NCBI RefSeq assembly: GCF_900102215.1
Contig: NZ_FNBG01000005.1
Coordinates: 62,001-126,000, forward strand
DNA: 64,000 nucleotides
Origin: Fontibacillus panacisegetis
Lineage (GTDB): Bacteria > Bacillota > Bacilli > Paenibacillales > Paenibacillaceae
Direction: 5' to 3'
Shown here one piece after another: positions 18,202 through 27,487 of the stretch. The translations under genes were made by a program, and so were the position numbers. The first letter of the stretch is position 1. The number at the start of each line of letters is the position of its first letter. The notes under the pieces are model-generated. The model did no database searches, had not been told where the DNA came from, and saw only the letters and a list, made by a program, of their open reading frames with translations.

Positions 18202-19944
18202 ATGATACAGGGTATCGGTGCAGCGGCTGGTGTTGCCATCGGCAAAGCATTTGTCCTGCCCGCCTGGGAATGGGATATGCCGGATCACCGGATGGAGAAG
18301 GTGGACCTGGCTCAGGAGTTTGAGAGACTTTACGAAGGAATTCGTACTTCCAAGACTGAGATTGAGTGCATGAAGAATGAGATTAAGGAAACGGTTGGAG
18401 TAGCTGAGTCAGGAATTTTCGATGCGCACATCGCTATTCTGGAAGATCCCGTATTCATGAGCGAAATTCAGGGTGTTATTGAACGTCAATATAAAGCTGC
18501 TGAAGTAGCTGTTAAAGAGGCAATAGATCATTTTGTTACGATGTTTGATTTGCTGGACGATGAATATATGAAAGAAAGAGCTCTGGATATCAAGGATGTT
18601 GGTAACCGCTTGCTCAAGCATCTGCTCGGCACTCCGGAAATCACATTGCCTTCAGATACGCAGCCGTATATTTTGGTTGCCAAGGAATTGTCGCCCTCCC
18701 AGCTTGTTCATATGAATCCTGAGCATGTGCTTGGTATGGTGACGATGGTTGGAGGCAAAACCTCACACTCGGCAATAATGGCACGGGCTCTAGGCATTCC
18801 ACTTGTTTCAGGCCTTGAAAATAAATTGGTGGAACCGTTCCAAACGGGCGACTTGCTTGTCATTGATGGAGACGAAGGTACTATTTATCTTGATCCGTCT
18901 CAAGAAATTGTTGATCGTTATACGGAGGTTGCAGAACGACTTCGCCGCCGCAAGGAACAGCTTCAATTATTAGCTTCTGTGGAAGCCGTTACAAAAGACG
19001 GTTACCGCATGAAACTTGCAAGCAATATCAGCTCTGTCAGAGATTTGGAACAGGCGATCAAGTATGGAGCTGAAGGCGTAGGCTTGTTCAGGACAGAATT
19101 TTTATATATGAATCGAACTGATTTTCCGAGTGAAGAGGAGCAATATGAAGTTTATCGCCAGGTTGCTGAAAAAGCAGGAGATCATTCTGTAGTTATCAGA
19201 ACGCTCGATATAGGCGGGGATAAGCAACTTGAGTATTTTGACCTTCCAGAAGAAGATAATCCTGTTCTGGGCTATCGTGCGATTCGTATCAGTCTCGATA
19301 GTAAACCATTGTTCAAAACTCAGTTGACCGCCATTCTACGAGCTAGCGTGCATGGCAATGTAAAGATTATGTATCCGATGATATCTTCATTGGAGGAAGT
19401 CAGAAATGCAAAAAGCCTGCTTGAAGAGGCCAAACGTGATCTTGATGAACGCGGCATCAGCTACTGTCATGACATACAGGTCGGGATTATGATTGAGGTT
19501 CCTGCGGCGGCGGCTATTGCCGATTTGCTGGCTCAAGAGGTTGATTTCTTCAGCATCGGTACAAATGATCTGGTGCAATATGTGCTTGCTGTAGACCGGA
19601 TGAATGAGAAAATAGCGCACATGTATCATCCTTATCACCCTGCGGTGCTGCGAATGATCCGTCAGACTGTCATGGCTGCCAAAGAGGCGGGTATTCCTGT
19701 TAGCGTATGCGGAGAAATAGCTGGTGACGAAAAGGCAATTCCGATCTGGCTTCATTTAGGGGTAAGCGACCTCAGTATGTCTTCGGAGCTCCTCCTGCGG
19801 GTGAAGCATCGCATTTTGAACACGTTCGCTTCAGACGGTAAGGAAATAGGAGCTTCATGCTTCAGATTGTCAACAAATGATGAAATCGAATCAGTTTTGC
19901 TCCAGTTTTCAGAGAAGGACGTTGTGCTTGATCGGAAATGCTGA
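18202..19944 (+). CDS. ptsI: Phosphoenolpyruvate-protein phosphotransferase (PTS enzyme I)
   Basis: Transfers phosphate from PEP to HPr. 580 aa with the N-terminal HPr-binding helical region (LYEGIRTSKTEIECMKNEI), the phosphorylated histidine in GGKTSHSAIMA (H188), and the C-terminal PEP-binding barrel (FRTEFLYMNR, GTNDLVQYVLAVDR, catalytic Cys in SVCGEIAGD). No GAF domain, so it is not the nitrogen-PTS PtsP type. It lacks the usual adjacent ptsH. An HPr-like gene 18 kb away lacks the active histidine, so the true HPr must lie outside the window. TTGACA at 18115 may be a -35 box. Confidence 0.92.
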   Translation: MIQGIGAAAGVAIGKAFVLPAWEWDMPDHRMEKVDLAQEFERLYEGIRTSKTEIECMKNEIKETVGVAESGIFDAHIAILEDPVFMSEIQGVIERQYKAAEVAVKEAIDHFVTMFDLLDDEYMKERALDIKDVGNRLLKHLLGTPEITLPSDTQPYILVAKELSPSQLVHMNPEHVLGMVTMVGGKTSHSAIMARALGIPLVSGLENKLVEPFQTGDLLVIDGDEGTIYLDPSQEIVDRYTEVAERLRRRKEQLQLLASVEAVTKDGYRMKLASNISSVRDLEQAIKYGAEGVGLFRTEFLYMNRTDFPSEEEQYEVYRQVAEKAGDHSVVIRTLDIGGDKQLEYFDLPEEDNPVLGYRAIRISLDSKPLFKTQLTAILRASVHGNVKIMYPMISSLEEVRNAKSLLEEAKRDLDERGISYCHDIQVGIMIEVPAAAAIADLLAQEVDFFSIGTNDLVQYVLAVDRMNEKIAHMYHPYHPAVLRMIRQTVMAAKEAGIPVSVCGEIAGDEKAIPIWLHLGVSDLSMSSELLLRVKHRILNTFASDGKEIGASCFRLSTNDEIESVLLQFSEKDVVLDRKC

Positions 19945-19960
19945 TTTATTTGGGTTAAAA

Positions 19961-20016
19961 AAAGAGAGCCGTGTTTAGCTAAACAAAAAAGTTTAGAAGA
20001 ACATGACTCTCTCTTA
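19961..20016. terminator. Long hairpin terminator between ptsI and the PfpI-like gene
   Basis: AAGAGAG...TCTCTCTT arms enclose a second partial stem (GTGTTTAGCTAAAC region with GTTTAGAAGAACATG). It lies between converging genes. Confidence 0.7.
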
Positions 20017-20032
20017 GCAACCCGTTATTGTA

Positions 20033-20557
20033 TTAATTTGAAGCTAATGCATCGACAAAAGCTTTGCCGTATGGCGGGAGATCGGGTGGTCTTCTCGCCG
20101 ATATGATGTGGCCGTCCACAACCACCGGTTCATCCTTCCAGATGGCCCCGGCATTCTCCATATCATCACGAATACCTGGAGTGGAAGTTACAGTGACACC
20201 TTTTAAAATACCTGCAGATATAAGTACCCAGCCAGCGTGGCAGATTTGACCGATCGGTTTCTTTGCTTCATTTAACTCACGAATAACATCGAGCACTTTA
20301 CCGTAACGACGCAGCTTGTCCGGAGCCCAGCCTCCCGGAACCAGAATACCGTCATAATCGCTAGCATTAATTTCCTCAAAAGCATAATCGGTTTCGGCTG
20401 GAACCCCGTATTTACCAATGTATTTTTTGCCTTTCTGTTCACCAACCAGATGAACCTCTGCCCCTTCTTCACGAACCCGATAGATCGGGTACCAGAGCTC
20501 CAAATCCTCAAAATCTTCATCAACTAACGCGATGACCTTTTTACCAGTTAGTCTCAA
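20033..20557 (-). CDS. DJ-1/PfpI family protein (YfkM/YhbO-like)
   Basis: 174 aa. The minus-strand frame opens at 20668, but TTG 20555-20557 follows AGGAGGAGAG and gives the family-typical start RLTGKKVIALVDEDFEDLE. The nucleophile elbow GQICHAGW places Cys at ~106 with the adjacent His; the PGGWAPDKLRR and HIISARRPPDL segments are conserved. Members act as stress-response glyoxalase/deglycase-like or protease-like enzymes; the activity here is not decided by sequence. Confidence 0.87.
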   Translation of the reverse strand: MRLTGKKVIALVDEDFEDLELWYPIYRVREEGAEVHLVGEQKGKKYIGKYGVPAETDYAFEEINASDYDGILVPGGWAPDKLRRYGKVLDVIRELNEAKKPIGQICHAGWVLISAGILKGVTVTSTPGIRDDMENAGAIWKDEPVVVDGHIISARRPPDLPPYGKAFVDALASN

Positions 20558-20682
20558 AATACTCTCCTCCTGTCTAAAATCGGTCTTGACGAAAATCACT
20601 TTCAATATTTTAATTGTATCAAAATACAATCCATATTTGAAATCAGATGGTAGATTGTAAAAGGACAAAATGAGGTGATACT

Positions 20683-21129
20683 GTGCGCAGACTATGTGGT
20701 TGCGGACAAAAAATGGACCTCGGTTTTCGGTTGGTTATTTTCGAAAATAAGTTCCAAATCGACCGGGTGCCGATTCTCGAATGTGAGGATTGCGAGTACT
20801 ATGAGGTGTTGCCCGCAATTAAATGTGATTTAACAAATCTCTTGGCTCAGCTTAAAGACGAGGGCAAAGGTGGACGGGTGCTCTTTACAGATGTTAATGA
20901 ATTTGCGGATGTATTATATAGCAGTTACCTGACCTGGAAACGTACCGGAGACAATCAATCGTTTGAAGAGCTTCTAGAGCAGGGATGCGATGAACGGATC
21001 AACATGCTTTTGGATTTATACAGCTGTGCCAAAAAGGCGAGCGATTCCAAGTGGATGAATGAAATATCATCACGACTCGCGCCTTTGTCGAAATATGTGA
21101 AAGAACGTCAATGTTTGGAGACAAAATAA
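20683..21129 (+). CDS. Zinc-ribbon (YgiT-like) protein of unknown function
   Basis: 148 aa from GTG 20683, with AGGTGAT upstream. Cysteines at the start (RLCGCGQKM) and in LECEDCEYYEV look like a two-knuckle zinc ribbon similar to YgiT/MqsA N-termini, but no HTH domain follows. The remaining ~100 residues are helical with no recognised fold. It lies between the PfpI-like gene (divergent) and ytxJ. Confidence 0.65.
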   Translation: MRRLCGCGQKMDLGFRLVIFENKFQIDRVPILECEDCEYYEVLPAIKCDLTNLLAQLKDEGKGGRVLFTDVNEFADVLYSSYLTWKRTGDNQSFEELLEQGCDERINMLLDLYSCAKKASDSKWMNEISSRLAPLSKYVKERQCLETK

Positions 21130-21235
21130 ACAGAGAGTTCATTTTTTGATGAGTAAAAGTTGTTTTTAAGTTTAGCTTTTTGATAAGATAACAGAAGGTA
21201 AGAATTGTCGTTAAAGGGAAGGGGGCCAAATTATC

Positions 21236-21577
21236 GTGTCCAAATTGTCGAGAATCTCATCCGTTGAGGAGCTTCACCGTGTTATTGAAGGTTCGGCAGA
21301 TCAGCCGCTTCTTTTATTTAAGCATAGTACGCGTTGTCCAATAAGCAGTGGAGCACATCATGAGATGGAGAACTATTTGCAGGATCAACCTAATGAAGAG
21401 ATTACATACGGGCTCATATATGTTATCGAAGACCGTTCCGTGTCTAATGAAGCCGCAGAATTGCTCGGTGTCAAGCATGAATCTCCTCAGGTGCTTCTGG
21501 TTAAGAATGGACAAGCGGTATGGCATACCTCACACTCTAATATCACTTCAGTGAATTTACGAGGAAATCTTGTGTAA
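21236..21577 (+). CDS. ytxJ: Monothiol bacilliredoxin YtxJ
   Basis: 113-aa thioredoxin-fold protein that removes bacillithiol from proteins. GTG 21236 follows GGGAAGGGGG. Single active cysteine in STRCPISSG (C34), then VIEDRSVSNEAAELLGVKHESPQ and the cis-Pro loop. It presumes a bacillithiol-making host, which fits a Firmicute. It is followed by ccpA 108 bases downstream, where the ccpA promoter begins. Confidence 0.9.
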   Translation: MSKLSRISSVEELHRVIEGSADQPLLLFKHSTRCPISSGAHHEMENYLQDQPNEEITYGLIYVIEDRSVSNEAAELLGVKHESPQVLLVKNGQAVWHTSHSNITSVNLRGNLV

Positions 21578-21591
21578 ATGAAGCGTTATCA
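21577..21591 (+). promoter_or_regulatory. Candidate cre (CcpA) site before ccpA
   Basis: AATGAAGCGTTATCA matches WTGNAANCGNWNNCW except for two 5' bases and lies immediately before the -35 box of ccpA. It suggests autoregulation. Not proven by sequence alone. Confidence 0.4.
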
Positions 21592-21620
21592 TTGCACAAA
21601 GTATTATTTTGTCGTATCAT
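21592..21620 (+). promoter_or_regulatory. Sigma-A-type promoter of ccpA
   Basis: TTGCAC (21592-21597) and TATCAT (21615-21620), spaced by 17 bases, about 65 bases before the GTG start. Confidence 0.6.
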
Positions 21621-21685
21621 AAATTTAATTGGAGTATTGGAATTACGTGACGATAGTTAAAATCTATGGCAATGGAGAGAAGAAT

Positions 21686-22690
21686 GTGACGGTTACCATT
21701 TACGATGTGGCACGTGAAGCGGGCGTCTCGATGGCTACGGTTTCCCGGGTTGTGAATAACAATCCTAACGTGAAACCGCAGACCCGTAAGAAAGTATACG
21801 AAGCGATTGAACGTTTGGGATATCGTCCAAATGCGGTGGCAAGAGGTCTTGCCAGCAAAAAGACGACAACGGTCGGAGTGGTTATTCCTGACATTTCAAA
21901 CTCAATTTTCGCGGAAATTGCACGGGGTATTGAAGATATCGCGAACATGTACCACTATAACATTATTTTGAGTAATGCAGACAAGAAGAAAGAGAAGGAG
22001 ATTCGCGTCATTAATACACTGCTTGAGAAGCAAGTGGACGGGCTTCTTTTCATGGGTGGAACTATTACAGAAGAACATATTCAAGCGTTCCAGACCTCGG
22101 CAGTTCCTATTGTACTTTGTGCTACGAGCGACGAGAAGGGTGTTATGCCTTCTGTTGACATCGATCATGAGGCTGCTGCTTTTGATGCAGTAAGTACGTT
22201 AATTCGCCACGGGCATCGCAACATTGCGATGATTAGTGGTACACTGCAAGATCCGGCTAACGGATATGCACGCTTTCAGGGATATAAACGCGCTTTAGAA
22301 AAGGCGGGAATTGAGTATCAGGAAGATTTGGTGCGGATCGGCAATTACCGTTATGAGTCCGGTGTTGAAGCAATGAAGTATTTCCTGGGACTTAAGAAGC
22401 GTCCAACCGCTATTTTTGCGGCGACTGATGAAATGGCAATCGGTGCCATTCACAGTATTCAGGACGAAGGACTTAAAGTGCCGGATGATTTCTCGATCAT
22501 TAGTGTCGACAACATCCGTATGGCATCTATGGTACGTCCGCAGTTGACTACAGTGGCTCAACCAATGTATGATCTTGGTGCGGTTGCGATGAGGCTTTTG
22601 ACGAAGCTGATGAAGAAGGAAGCGGTTGACAACCCACGGGTTATTTTGCCGCATGAGACAATTCTTCGCTTGTCCGTTAGCCATATTTAA
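21686..22690 (+). CDS. ccpA: Catabolite control protein A
   Basis: LacI-family master regulator of carbon catabolite control. With its corepressor (HPr or Crh phosphorylated on serine) it binds cre sites. The frame opens at 21629; GTG 21686 is chosen because GGAGAG precedes it and the protein then begins [21 protein letters not shown], giving 334 aa, the CcpA norm. HTH at 1-55, hinge with [16 protein letters not shown], sugar-binding-like core after 60. [15 protein letters not shown]-type segments are seen. Acetate genes acsA and acuAC follow within 4 kb. Confidence 0.93.
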   Translation: MTVTIYDVAREAGVSMATVSRVVNNNPNVKPQTRKKVYEAIERLGYRPNAVARGLASKKTTTVGVVIPDISNSIFAEIARGIEDIANMYHYNIILSNADKKKEKEIRVINTLLEKQVDGLLFMGGTITEEHIQAFQTSAVPIVLCATSDEKGVMPSVDIDHEAAAFDAVSTLIRHGHRNIAMISGTLQDPANGYARFQGYKRALEKAGIEYQEDLVRIGNYRYESGVEAMKYFLGLKKRPTAIFAATDEMAIGAIHSIQDEGLKVPDDFSIISVDNIRMASMVRPQLTTVAQPMYDLGAVAMRLLTKLMKKEAVDNPRVILPHETILRLSVSHI

Positions 22691-22760
22691 GTTTAGTATG
22701 GCTGACACTATATAGATATAAGATTTAACAGACAAATATATGAAAAAGGTTATACGGATA

Positions 22761-22789
22761 AAAAAAGCTCCTTTATGGGAGCTTTTTTT
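22761..22789 (+). terminator. Rho-independent terminator of ccpA
   Basis: AAAAAAGCTCC / GGGAGCTTTTTTT stem with a 5-nt loop. Confidence 0.85.
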
Positions 22790-22824
22790 AGAGTTTAAAT
22801 TTAAAATTTGATGTAAAGGGAAGA

Positions 22825-23547
22825 ATGCCAGTGATCAAAACGATCGGACTTATGGGAGCGATGGATGAAGAGATCGCTTTGCTATTGCAAGTGATGGAAG
22901 GGAATGAAGAGATCAAGCATGCGGGGGTATCTTTTGTAACAGGTACGCTTCATAATAGTAAAGTTGTCGTATGTAGATCAGGTGTAGGAAAGGTTAATGC
23001 TGCTGCGACTACTCAAATCTTGATTGATCGGTTTAATGTAGATGCCATCTGGTTTACAGGTGTTGCTGGTGCAGTGCATCCTGATCTGAATATTGGAGAC
23101 ATCGTCATTTCTTCATCATGTCAGCAGCATGATATCGATGCGAGTCCGCTCGGTTACGAAAAAGGTGTAATTCCTTATCAGGAAGTGTCCGATTATCCGG
23201 CAGACCCACGTTTTGTAGCCTTGGCACAAGAAGCTTGTGCACTCAAATGTAGCGATCATCATTACATCGTCGGTAAAGTGTTATCTGGTGATCAATTCGT
23301 TGCAGATTATCATTATGTAGCCTTGCTGCGTGAGACGATGAATGGGGCATGCGTGGAAATGGAAGGGGCTGCTGTTGCCCAGGTTTGCTACATGAACCAA
23401 ATTCCATACGTTGTACTGCGTTCTATGTCAGATAAGGCGGATGGAACCGCAGATGTGAACTTTGCCGAATTTACTGTAATGGCCTCCAATCGCTCTTATC
23501 AAATCATAAATGAAATGTTAGAGAGATTGCCTACTGTTCAGAATTAA
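22825..23547 (+). CDS. mtnN: 5'-methylthioadenosine/S-adenosylhomocysteine nucleosidase
   Basis: Hydrolyses MTA and SAH to adenine and the thiosugar, clearing products of methylation and polyamine synthesis. 240 aa from ATG 22825 after AAAGGG. Key residues: Glu in GAMDEEIALLL, the purine-pocket VEMEGAAVAQVCY, and the catalytic Asp in MSDKADG. Its last four bases overlap the tail of acuC on the other strand, and its terminator lies within the acuC coding region. Confidence 0.93.
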   Translation: MPVIKTIGLMGAMDEEIALLLQVMEGNEEIKHAGVSFVTGTLHNSKVVVCRSGVGKVNAAATTQILIDRFNVDAIWFTGVAGAVHPDLNIGDIVISSSCQQHDIDASPLGYEKGVIPYQEVSDYPADPRFVALAQEACALKCSDHHYIVGKVLSGDQFVADYHYVALLRETMNGACVEMEGAAVAQVCYMNQIPYVVLRSMSDKADGTADVNFAEFTVMASNRSYQIINEMLERLPTVQN

Positions 23548-24737
23548 ATAGCAGGATAGTCCTGAAGAGCAACCGCGAGAGTCTCGCGGTTTTTTGACGT
23601 TATCTCTTCGCGTCTCGCAATTCCCTCCCAACGGCTCAGATCATCAAGCCAGTCTGTTGGGAGCGGCACATGTGTCTGGCTCTGCCATTTATCCAGCCAT
23701 GTTGTCGGTAATTTGGATTGTGACAGCTGATTGATCGACAGCTTCAGAGGGTGATGGCTCATTTCCAGCCACAGCATACTCCAGGCGCGGGGAACTACGC
23801 GCCATATATCATAACCTCCGCCACCCACAGCTACCCAACGTCCGTTAGTATAGGCATGTGCAAGATCATGTAGAATGGACGGCATTTCGCTATATATTGC
23901 CATACTGCAATGCATATGGGATAGCGGGTCCAACGCATGCGCATCGCATCCGTGCAAGCTAATGATCAAATCCGGTTTAAAATAGTCCGTGACACGGTGA
24001 ATTGATTCTTTGAAGCATTCCATCCACGATTCATCCTCAGTATAGGGCTGGAGAGGGATGTTAAGGCATGCTCCGTAGCCCTGATGTTCTCCTCTTTCTT
24101 GTACAGCACCTGTGCCGGGAAACAGATATTTTCCTGTCTCATGAATGGAGTAAGTACATACCTCGGGGTCGCTGTAAAAGCTCCACTGAACACCATCTCC
24201 ATGATGAACGTCGGTATCTACATAAAGTACGCGTGCTCCGTAAATATGTCTGGCATAAGCGATTGCAACAGATACATCGTTATAGACGCAAAAGCCCGCA
24301 GCTTTCGCTGAGAGGGCATGATGAAGACCTCCACCTAAATGTAAGGCGTGAGTGCTTGCGCCCGACATTACGGCATCTACGGCGGCGATGGAGCCACCTG
24401 CAACGTAGGATGCTGCTTCGTGCATTCCGGCAAAATAAGGCGTATCGTCATCCATCAGTCCGTACTGTGCCGCACGGCTAATCCATACCGGATCTGGAGA
24501 GGGGCTGCTTAGCTGTTTTACGGCTTCTAAATAGGTTGGATGATGAACCCGTAATAATTGTTCTTCAGTGGCTGGAGCATAGCTTAGCATCTGTGAGGAG
24601 TCCAAGGCTCCCAGATCGTGGAGTAAGTCAAGCGTAAGCTGGAGTCGAATAGGATGAAAGGGATGTTGGTCATGAAATCGATAATTAAGAGCCTTGCCAT
24701 GGTGCACAAATAAGCTGTTTCCCGACAATGGGTTCAT
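23544..24737 (-). CDS. acuC: Acetoin utilisation deacetylase AcuC
   Basis: Zinc-dependent deacetylase of the class I/II histone deacetylase fold; in Bacillus it removes acetyl groups from AcsA. 397 aa. Zinc and charge-relay motifs are visible: GGGLHHALSAKAAGFCVYND, YVDTDVHHGDGVQW, and LHGCDAHALDPLSH. The ATG at 24735-24737 lies 15 bases after the acuA stop, so acuA-acuC form an operon divergent from acsA. Confidence 0.93.
   Translation of the reverse strand: MNPLSGNSLFVHHGKALNYRFHDQHPFHPIRLQLTLDLLHDLGALDSSQMLSYAPATEEQLLRVHHPTYLEAVKQLSSPSPDPVWISRAAQYGLMDDDTPYFAGMHEAASYVAGGSIAAVDAVMSGASTHALHLGGGLHHALSAKAAGFCVYNDVSVAIAYARHIYGARVLYVDTDVHHGDGVQWSFYSDPEVCTYSIHETGKYLFPGTGAVQERGEHQGYGACLNIPLQPYTEDESWMECFKESIHRVTDYFKPDLIISLHGCDAHALDPLSHMHCSMAIYSEMPSILHDLAHAYTNGRWVAVGGGGYDIWRVVPRAWSMLWLEMSHHPLKLSINQLSQSKLPTTWLDKWQSQTHVPLPTDWLDDLSRWEGIARREEITSKNRETLAVALQDYPAI
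23571..23597 (+). terminator. mtnN terminator inside acuC coding sequence
   Basis: AACCGCGAGA / TCTCGCGGTT stem followed by six T on the + strand. It lies within the last 10-20 codons of acuC (minus strand), so one sequence serves both roles. Confidence 0.75.
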
Positions 24738-24752
24738 GCTCCTCTCTTTACA

Positions 24753-25385
24753 CTAGTACATGAAGCGCTGGTGGAAGCGGATTCGGTCAAATTGCTCCTC
24801 CGATTCGATCGGAACCTTCTTGCCGATTCTGACCATTAGACAGTTCGCAGGATGGGAGCAAATTTCTGGGTCATCCGTTGCATACCATACCATATCAACT
24901 GTTTTCATCAGTCGTTCCATCATTTTGCGGTAATCCCATACCGTTAGTTCGCTGCTTTTTAAATCCCAATGCCAATAATATTCCGTTGTAAAAACAATAT
25001 AAGATTCCATCTGCTCGTCTTCAAACGCTGTACGGATCATTTTAGATCCAAGGCCTAATGAACGGTAATCGTTTGCAACTTCTACCGCGCCCAGCTCAAT
25101 GAGGTCGGGCATATTTCCTTGTGACCATCGCTCCATTTCGTCAGGGTAATGAAAGGTTACGTAGCCGACGATGGTGTCGCTATCCCGAGCCACAATGATC
25201 CGACCTTCGGGAAGTCCCGCAATTTCGATAATAGCTTCCTGCTGATCCCTTGGTTTGCGAAATGCATCCAGCTCAGGATGCATCACAAGACTTTGGAGAT
25301 GAGCGGGCGTGACAGGGCCTTCCACGATAATTTCGTTATTGCGATAGGGCAGGGTATGGCGGATATACGTTTTTTTATGTTCCAT
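24753..25385 (-). CDS. acuA: Protein acetyltransferase AcuA (GNAT)
   Basis: GNAT enzyme, 210 aa, which in Bacillus acetylates and inactivates acetyl-CoA synthetase AcsA. The start ATG 25383-25385 has a Shine-Dalgarno in the 25 bases before it. The acetyl-CoA motif is ELGAVEVANDYRSLGLGSKMI. It is followed by acuC (deacetylase), and acsA lies divergently, so target, writer and eraser are side by side. Confidence 0.92.
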   Translation of the reverse strand: MEHKKTYIRHTLPYRNNEIIVEGPVTPAHLQSLVMHPELDAFRKPRDQQEAIIEIAGLPEGRIIVARDSDTIVGYVTFHYPDEMERWSQGNMPDLIELGAVEVANDYRSLGLGSKMIRTAFEDEQMESYIVFTTEYYWHWDLKSSELTVWDYRKMMERLMKTVDMVWYATDDPEICSHPANCLMVRIGKKVPIESEEQFDRIRFHQRFMY

Positions 25386-25614
25386 TACTGCCGCCTCCTT
25401 TGCTCATTCCACTCACTTATAACAAAAAAATGAAGAAATGAAAAGTATAGCAGCTCTCATTAGCGTGTGATATAATGATTTCCGACATAAAAATTTCATA
25501 ATTATACCGTGTTTGTGTGATTGTTTGTCTTGATTTTACTTTGTGTGGTAATCCACAGCGACACTGTGTTGCTCTATGATGAAGTGCTTCTGAGTACCTG
25601 CAAATTATTTTATC

Positions 25615-25629
25615 ATGTATCCGTTTTCG
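25615..25629 (+). promoter_or_regulatory. Weak candidate cre site before acsA
   Basis: ATGTATCCGTTTTCG differs from WTGNAANCGNWNNCW at two positions. It lies between acuA and acsA, where CcpA repression is expected in Bacillus. Low support. Confidence 0.25.
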
Positions 25630-25681
25630 TGCTATTTGTATCGTTTAGCAGTATCGTACAGATTCAAGGGAGGATGGAACG

Positions 25682-27406
25682 ATGAATCAATTGCAAGGAG
25701 AGACGATTGCAGCAGCAGCTTCCTCATCCAATCTGGGCAGCTATGATGAGGCCTACGCCAATTTTAATTGGGATGAGATTGAGAAACAGTTTTCGTGGTA
25801 CGTAACGGGGAAGGTCAATTTGGCCTATGAGGCGATTGATCGTCACGTAGATGCTGGCAAGGGTGCAAAAATCGCGCTTCGGTTCACAGATCAGTCTAGG
25901 GATGAGGCTTATACGTTTGAAGATTTGCAAGCCTTGAGCAACCAGTTTGCCAATGTGCTCCGTAGTTATGGAATTACAAAAGGGGATCGGGTTTTTGTAT
26001 TTATGCCGCGCAGCCCTGAATTATATGTTAGTCTGCTTGGCATTATTAAAGTGGGTGCTGTAGTAGGACCGCTGTTCGAGGCTTTTATGGAGACGGCTGT
26101 TAAGGATCGCCTCGAAGACAGCGGAGCAGTTGCTTTGGTTACGACGCCGACACTGTTGTCTCGGGTTAAACGAAATGAGCTTCCCTCACTTAAGACTATT
26201 TTTGTGGCAGGAGAAGAAATAGAGGTGTCAGAAGGAATTGTCGATTATCATGCTGAAATGGCTGAGGCATCCGCTGACTGTGAAATCGAATGGGTGAACC
26301 GTGAAGATGGACTGATTCTGCACTATACATCCGGTTCAACAGGCAAACCAAAAGGTGTGTACCATGTGCACAATGCCATGCTGCAACATTACTATACCGG
26401 CAAGGTAGTTCTTGATCTTCAAGAAGATGATATATATTGGTGTACCGCTGATCCTGGATGGGTAACGGGCACGTCCTATGGCATATTTGCTCCATGGCTT
26501 CATGGAGTGACTAATGTTATTCGTGGTGGGAGATTTACGCCGGGTGATTGGTATAATACGATACAAAATAATAAAGTTACGATCTGGTACAGCGCTCCAA
26601 CCGCTTTTCGTATGTTTATGGGGGCTGGGGAAGATATCGTCAAGCAATATAATCTGTCGTCGCTAAGACATATTTTATCTGTAGGTGAACCGCTAAATCC
26701 AGAGGTGGTACGCTGGGGGAATAAAGTGTACGGTCGAAGAATACATGACACCTGGTGGATGACAGAGACAGGAGGTCAACTGATTTGTAATTACTCATCG
26801 ATGCCGATTAAGCCTGGCTCGATGGGCAAGCCGGTTCCTGGAATTCAGGCTGCAATTATTGATGATAATGGAAAGATACTACCGCCTAACCGAATGGGGA
26901 ATTTAGCGATTCGTACACCATGGCCTTCGATGATGAGGCTGATTTGGAACAATGCACCGAAGTATGAGGAATATTTCCGCATACCGGGATGGTACATTTC
27001 AGGTGATACGGCATTTATGGATGAAGACGGGTATTTCTGGTTTCAGGGCCGAATTGATGATGTGATCAACTCTTCAGGTGAGCGGATTGGACCGTTTGAG
27101 GTCGAGAGCAAGCTTGTGGAGCATCCTGCAGTAGCTGAGGCTGGTGTGATCGGTAAACCAGACCCGGTTCGAGGCGAAATCATCAAGGCGTTCATATCGT
27201 TGCGTGAGGGGTATTCTCCAAGTGCGGAACTTAAGGAAGAGATTGCAAAGTTCGTTAAAGAAGGATTGTCCGCCCATGCTGCACCAAGGGAAATCGAATT
27301 CAAAGATAAGCTTCCAAAGACTCGTTCCGGTAAAATCATGCGCCGGGTCCTGAAGGCTTGGGAGCTCAATCTTCCGGCAGGTGATTTGTCGACGATAGAG
27401 GATTAG
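25682..27406 (+). CDS. acsA: Acetate-CoA ligase AcsA
   Basis: AMP-forming acetyl-CoA synthetase, 574 aa (Bacillus AcsA is about 572). ATG 25682 follows GGGAGGATGG. ANL superfamily motifs: A3 LHYTSGSTGKPKG, A5 DTWWMTETGG, A7 YISGDTAFMDEDGYFWFQGR, A10 PKTRSGKIMRR. The A10 lysine (about K551) is the site acetylated by AcuA in Bacillus. The gene is divergent from acuA-acuC with a ~300-base regulatory gap, and a clean terminator follows. Confidence 0.95.
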   Translation: MNQLQGETIAAAASSSNLGSYDEAYANFNWDEIEKQFSWYVTGKVNLAYEAIDRHVDAGKGAKIALRFTDQSRDEAYTFEDLQALSNQFANVLRSYGITKGDRVFVFMPRSPELYVSLLGIIKVGAVVGPLFEAFMETAVKDRLEDSGAVALVTTPTLLSRVKRNELPSLKTIFVAGEEIEVSEGIVDYHAEMAEASADCEIEWVNREDGLILHYTSGSTGKPKGVYHVHNAMLQHYYTGKVVLDLQEDDIYWCTADPGWVTGTSYGIFAPWLHGVTNVIRGGRFTPGDWYNTIQNNKVTIWYSAPTAFRMFMGAGEDIVKQYNLSSLRHILSVGEPLNPEVVRWGNKVYGRRIHDTWWMTETGGQLICNYSSMPIKPGSMGKPVPGIQAAIIDDNGKILPPNRMGNLAIRTPWPSMMRLIWNNAPKYEEYFRIPGWYISGDTAFMDEDGYFWFQGRIDDVINSSGERIGPFEVESKLVEHPAVAEAGVIGKPDPVRGEIIKAFISLREGYSPSAELKEEIAKFVKEGLSAHAAPREIEFKDKLPKTRSGKIMRRVLKAWELNLPAGDLSTIED

Positions 27407-27442
27407 AGAGTAATATTAATAAATCGACGCGACTTAAATGAC

Positions 27443-27475
27443 AAAGAGGTCAGGGCAATTAGCCCTGACTTCTTT
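27443..27475. terminator. Bidirectional terminator
   Basis: AAAGAGGTCAGGGC / GCCCTGACTTCTTT, a 14-base stem with a 5-nt loop between the converging acsA and PBP1A genes. Confidence 0.85.
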
Positions 27476-27487
27476 GCGTATAGTGCT

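Noticed and set aside
18202-19944. Nitrogen-PTS enzyme PtsP
   Set aside because: No N-terminal GAF domain and 580 aa, as for sugar-PTS enzyme I.
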